DNA from: Microcaldota archaeon | Lineage (GTDB): Archaea; Micrarchaeota; Micrarchaeia; Micrarchaeales; Micrarchaeaceae | DNA length: 22,493 nucleotides | NCBI GenBank assembly: GCA_021785805.1 | Contig: JAJYEJ010000009.1 | Location: forward strand, 1 to 22,493 | Direction: 5' to 3' | Part shown: positions 20,505 to 22,493 of the stretch, piece by piece | How positions within the stretch are numbered: the stretch's first letter is position 1 | How the letters are laid out: each line of letters begins with the position of its first letter | The notes under the pieces: generated by a model | The model's database searches: none | What the model saw: the letters and a program-made list of their open reading frames with translations, nothing else | What the model was told of the DNA's origin: nothing | Translations under genes and position numbers: made by a program

Positions 20505-22139
20505 TCAAGTCGGAGCGTAGTTCGGGTATACAAACGATGAAATGGATGCCCATTCATCATTCCCGTTTTGTCCGGTTACCGTTACCTGATAAGAGCCGCT
20601 TGACTGCCCTAGACAGGTTGCCGCAAAGGCACTAGCTCCGTTGCCATACTGGCCTGACACCAAATTGCAACCGCCAGGCAGTGTAGGAGGGTTGCACCCC
20701 TCGATGCCACAGGCTATTAAGATTAACGTATACGATGGAGACGTAGCCACAGAATATGAGAGTGTCAGGGTATTCGCACTGCCTTCTATATTTGCATCAG
20801 TTTCGGTTGCAGGAGGAGGATTAAGTAGCCCTACAGTTATGGAAGCAGCAGCTTTCGCATATATTTCGCAACTATTCGAATCTTTTAGGTAAGTCGGCAT
20901 ATACCCTATCGATGAGGCTTCACCATCGGTATTATTAGTGATCCAATGCGGGAACACAGAACCGGCTTCGCCACCTGCACATAGATAATTGGTATATCCT
21001 TGTGACACGCTTGCTCCGTCAAGGGTAAAAGTTTGGTCATTCCATTCCGTTCCGCTTATCTGCACATCTTGCGAAGGCGTAGCAGAACTGGTACTTATCG
21101 GAGTCCCAGCAAGGTAGTCATCGAACACATAAGCCGCAATTGATACGGATGGCGACTCGAACATATATTGCGGTACAACTATCACATTATAAGTCCCGGA
21201 AGGTTCCCCGTTGCACAGGAACACTGAACTGTTGCCGTTTACTGAAGCCGCTGCGGCTTCTTCAGCGCATCCGGGCGGAGGAAGGACGGTGCATAGCCCA
21301 TTACCAAGGCCGCACGCCGCAAATACTACAGCAGAAGCCTGGGAATTCGGCATGCTGTATTGTAATTCCGTATAATGGTTCGCACCGGTTACCGATGGTT
21401 GTCCGGTGTTTGTATATTTGGCATAAGAGTTCTTATCGACACCTGCGCCGACTATCATGTATTCGTTTTCGTTGTTATTCCCTGGATTGATAGAGCAGAT
21501 GTCATTCGTTTGGTACCCTATTGAGGAGTAAGCGGTCCCTACGTCCTGAGTCCATGACTGGTATCCATTAATCCAATTTTCCCCCTCCCCTGCACAGAAG
21601 TAAAGACCATAACCCGAAGGAAGCGTAGCCGATGCAGACCCAAAATAACTGCTACCGGAACCCGATCCCAGCGTCTGGGCCTGTATATTCACAGCGAGTC
21701 TTACCGTCGCGAACCTCGCGATGAGGTCGCTCTGCCCAGCCTGGTCGTATTCCACCCACAGATAACCGGAGTAAGAGGTCCCGATCGTGGCGCTCGATGA
21801 GAGAGGGCACGATACGCTTATGTTTTCCTCTTGCCCTGGCTCAAGGTTTGATAAACCCCAAGATGTGAAGGATGCCGGGGCAGCGGTCGTGTTGGTGCAT
21901 GCGAACCCCACTACTGTGACATTGGGTCCCTGATACCCGTATGTTAGGGAAAGCGTACCGTCAGTGGCCAGGAGCGGATTGCTGCATAGGTATCCAGGGG
22001 CCGCTATGCATGTACCTCCCAGGAAGTTCGCTCCGTTGAATATGCCGAGGCTGTAGAGCGCACCCAGGACCACAGCAACGATGAGGATCGCCCATCCGTA
22101 TGTCATGAGATACTCCATCGCGGACTGGGATTTCACCAT
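20505..22139 (-). CDS. Surface protein with pilin-like N-terminus and duplicated Cys-rich domain
   Basis: 544 residues. The head (1-142) is nearly identical to that of the protein at 384-1817: MVKSQSAMEYLMTYGWAI plus a hydrophobic helix, Cys44, Cys52, Cys81 and Cys111, GYQGPNVTVVGFACT and SGYLWVEYDQAGQSDLI. The rest is unlike that protein and consists of two tandem copies of a domain of about 173 residues (roughly 167-342 and 370-541). Each has a YLCAG/YFCAG start, an ASSIGY/YSSIGY stretch, a VFAACG/LIACG strand, an LPPPGC/LPGGC turn, a FLCNGEPSGTYNV/ATCLGQSSGSYQV strand and a final FDDY or YPNY. Cysteines are conserved between copies and probably form disulphides outside the cell. It is likely exported through a pilin-like or Sec route and displayed on the surface. 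A TATA box about 26 bp before the ATG suggests a leaderless mRNA. Confidence 0.85.
   Translation of the reverse strand: MVKSQSAMEYLMTYGWAILIVAVVLGALYSLGIFNGANFLGGTCIAAPGYLCSNPLLATDGTLSLTYGYQGPNVTVVGFACTNTTAAPASFTSWGLSNLEPGQEENISVSCPLSSSATIGTSYSGYLWVEYDQAGQSDLIARFATVRLAVNIQAQTLGSGSGSSYFGSASATLPSGYGLYFCAGEGENWINGYQSWTQDVGTAYSSIGYQTNDICSINPGNNNENEYMIVGAGVDKNSYAKYTNTGQPSVTGANHYTELQYSMPNSQASAVVFAACGLGNGLCTVLPPPGCAEEAAAASVNGNSSVFLCNGEPSGTYNVIVVPQYMFESPSVSIAAYVFDDYLAGTPISTSSATPSQDVQISGTEWNDQTFTLDGASVSQGYTNYLCAGGEAGSVFPHWITNNTDGEASSIGYMPTYLKDSNSCEIYAKAAASITVGLLNPPPATETDANIEGSANTLTLSYSVATSPSYTLILIACGIEGCNPPTLPGGCNLVSGQYGNGASAFAATCLGQSSGSYQVTVTGQNGNDEWASISSFVYPNYAPT
22003..22139 (-). repeat. Direct repeat of the pilin-like head, copy 2 (copy 1 at 1681-1817)
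   Basis: The first about 135 bp of the two surface genes align with only a few, mainly third-position, differences; conserved blocks continue, more diverged, to about 1411 and 21727. Both copies have the same orientation, about 20 kb apart. The similarity is high enough for recombination or gene conversion between the two loci. Confidence 0.8.
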
Positions 22140-22161
22140 GTTAACGGTTTGGATGTGACAC

Positions 22162-22169
22162 TTTAAGAA
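22162..22169 (-). promoter_or_regulatory. TATA box of the second surface gene
   Basis: TTCTTAAA on the minus strand, centred about 26 bp before the ATG at 22139, implying little or no leader. Confidence 0.45.
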
Positions 22170-22217
22170 TCTTGCGAGAACTCTATCTCTGCAATTACCG
22201 GTTTTGTTCCTACGGAA

Positions 22218-22358
22218 TCAGCTTGGCAGAGGCCCGCCTACTGCAACGACAGCTCCACTAACTTTGGGTGTACTATATACTATCCAGTAGCTGACGATAA
22301 TTCCATTAGTTTGCTCCTGGTAGTAGTAAGAGAGCCTTTTTGATCGATCAGAATTCAA
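22218..22358 (-). CDS. Possible short ORF or gene remnant
   Basis: A frame of 46 codons from a TTG at 22358 to a TGA at 22218. The middle part (SYYYQEQTNGIIVSYWIVYS) and the end (TPKVSGAVVAVGGPLPS) look like beta-strands of a surface protein, but no start signal or domain is recognised. It may be a broken piece of a surface gene upstream of the one at 20505-22139, or chance. Confidence 0.2.
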   Translation of the reverse strand: MNSDRSKRLSYYYQEQTNGIIVSYWIVYSTPKVSGAVVAVGGPLPS

Positions 22359-22398
22359 TTAAGGCCTTAGATTTTCGATATCATCTAAGCGTTCAGTT

Positions 22399-22493
22399 TC
22401 AGCTGATTACTAAACCTATAGCTGGCAGACCACCAGGCATATTCAATGAATGGATTTGGCTGTTGGTGGATGTATTATAAGCGTATAAGATAT
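22399..22493 (-). CDS. Possible 3' end of a gene running off the right edge
   Basis: A frame open from the window edge to a TGA at 22399-22401 gives 30 residues (ILYAYNTSTNSQIHSLNMPG and then GLPAIGLVIS). The Asn/Ser/Thr-rich strand pattern recalls the propeller blades of the protein at 384-1817, so this could be the tail of a third surface protein. The piece is too short for certainty. The other two minus-strand frames meet stops sooner. Confidence 0.35.
   Translation of the reverse strand, partial: ILYAYNTSTNSQIHSLNMPGGLPAIGLVIS

Noticed and set aside
1411..22139. Whole 20-kb interval as a composite mobile element bounded by the head repeats
   Set aside because: The repeats are coding modules of surface genes, and the interval holds essential genes (uL30, uL15, secY); no recombinase or target duplication is visible.
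1..22493. CRISPR array, transposase, insertion sequence or toxin-antitoxin pair
   Set aside because: No regularly spaced direct repeats, no transposase motifs with terminal inverted repeats, and no small toxin-antitoxin gene pair were seen.

Overview
The window most likely comes from an archaeon of the DPANN group, probably Micrarchaeota/ARMAN-like. Evidence: archaeal-type uL30, uL15 and SecY; an archaeal beta-CASP nuclease without KH domain; Rad50 with a zinc hook; TATA-box promoters; and two surface proteins starting with the pilin-like N-terminus (QSAMEYLMTYGWAIL) that I associate with DPANN genomes. Ile ATA and Arg AGG codons are very frequent. The phylum is inferred from these features, not from a search.

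Layout. Bases 1-383 hold no convincing gene. A surface beta-propeller protein (384-1817, minus) faces away from uL30-uL15 (1930-2801, plus). The plus strand then carries a GT4 glycosyltransferase, a coiled-coil protein, the nuclease aCPSF2 behind an A-rich leader, a small basic protein, a multi-pass membrane protein and tRNA-Ala(UGC). Directly after the tRNA lies a palindrome-rich stretch with a doubtful ORF. Next come a rhomboid-like membrane protein and a heavily sequon-decorated DUF4382-like surface protein (both minus), then LemA and HtpX (plus), a two-TM protein, and a membrane-anchored HerA/VirB4-like ATPase. From 13918 to 20344 the minus strand carries, in transcription order, a membrane protein with a CGCGC motif, a V4R-type protein, SecY, Rad50 and a sugar-nucleotide transferase. 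The window ends with a second pilin-like surface protein sharing its N-terminal module with the first, and possibly the tail of another gene running off the right edge.

Themes. Much of the window concerns the cell envelope: two modular surface proteins, the DUF4382-like protein, sugar transferases, SecY, LemA-HtpX and a rhomboid-like protein. The rest is core information processing. The usual archaeal uL15-secY linkage is broken: secY lies about 14 kb away on the other strand. Many genes have a TATA box centred about 34-38 bp before the preferred start codon, which suggests very short leaders and supports several start choices made here.

Most unusual points: the run of perfect hairpins and through-reading frame next to tRNA-Ala; the shared-head, variable-tail surface genes; a tandem duplication inside the second of them; a divergent rhomboid; a possible 22-codon ORF overlapping the aCPSF2 start; and a coiled-coil gene whose coding-like sequence begins before any ATG, GTG or TTG. 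I see no CRISPR array, transposase or obvious defence island.
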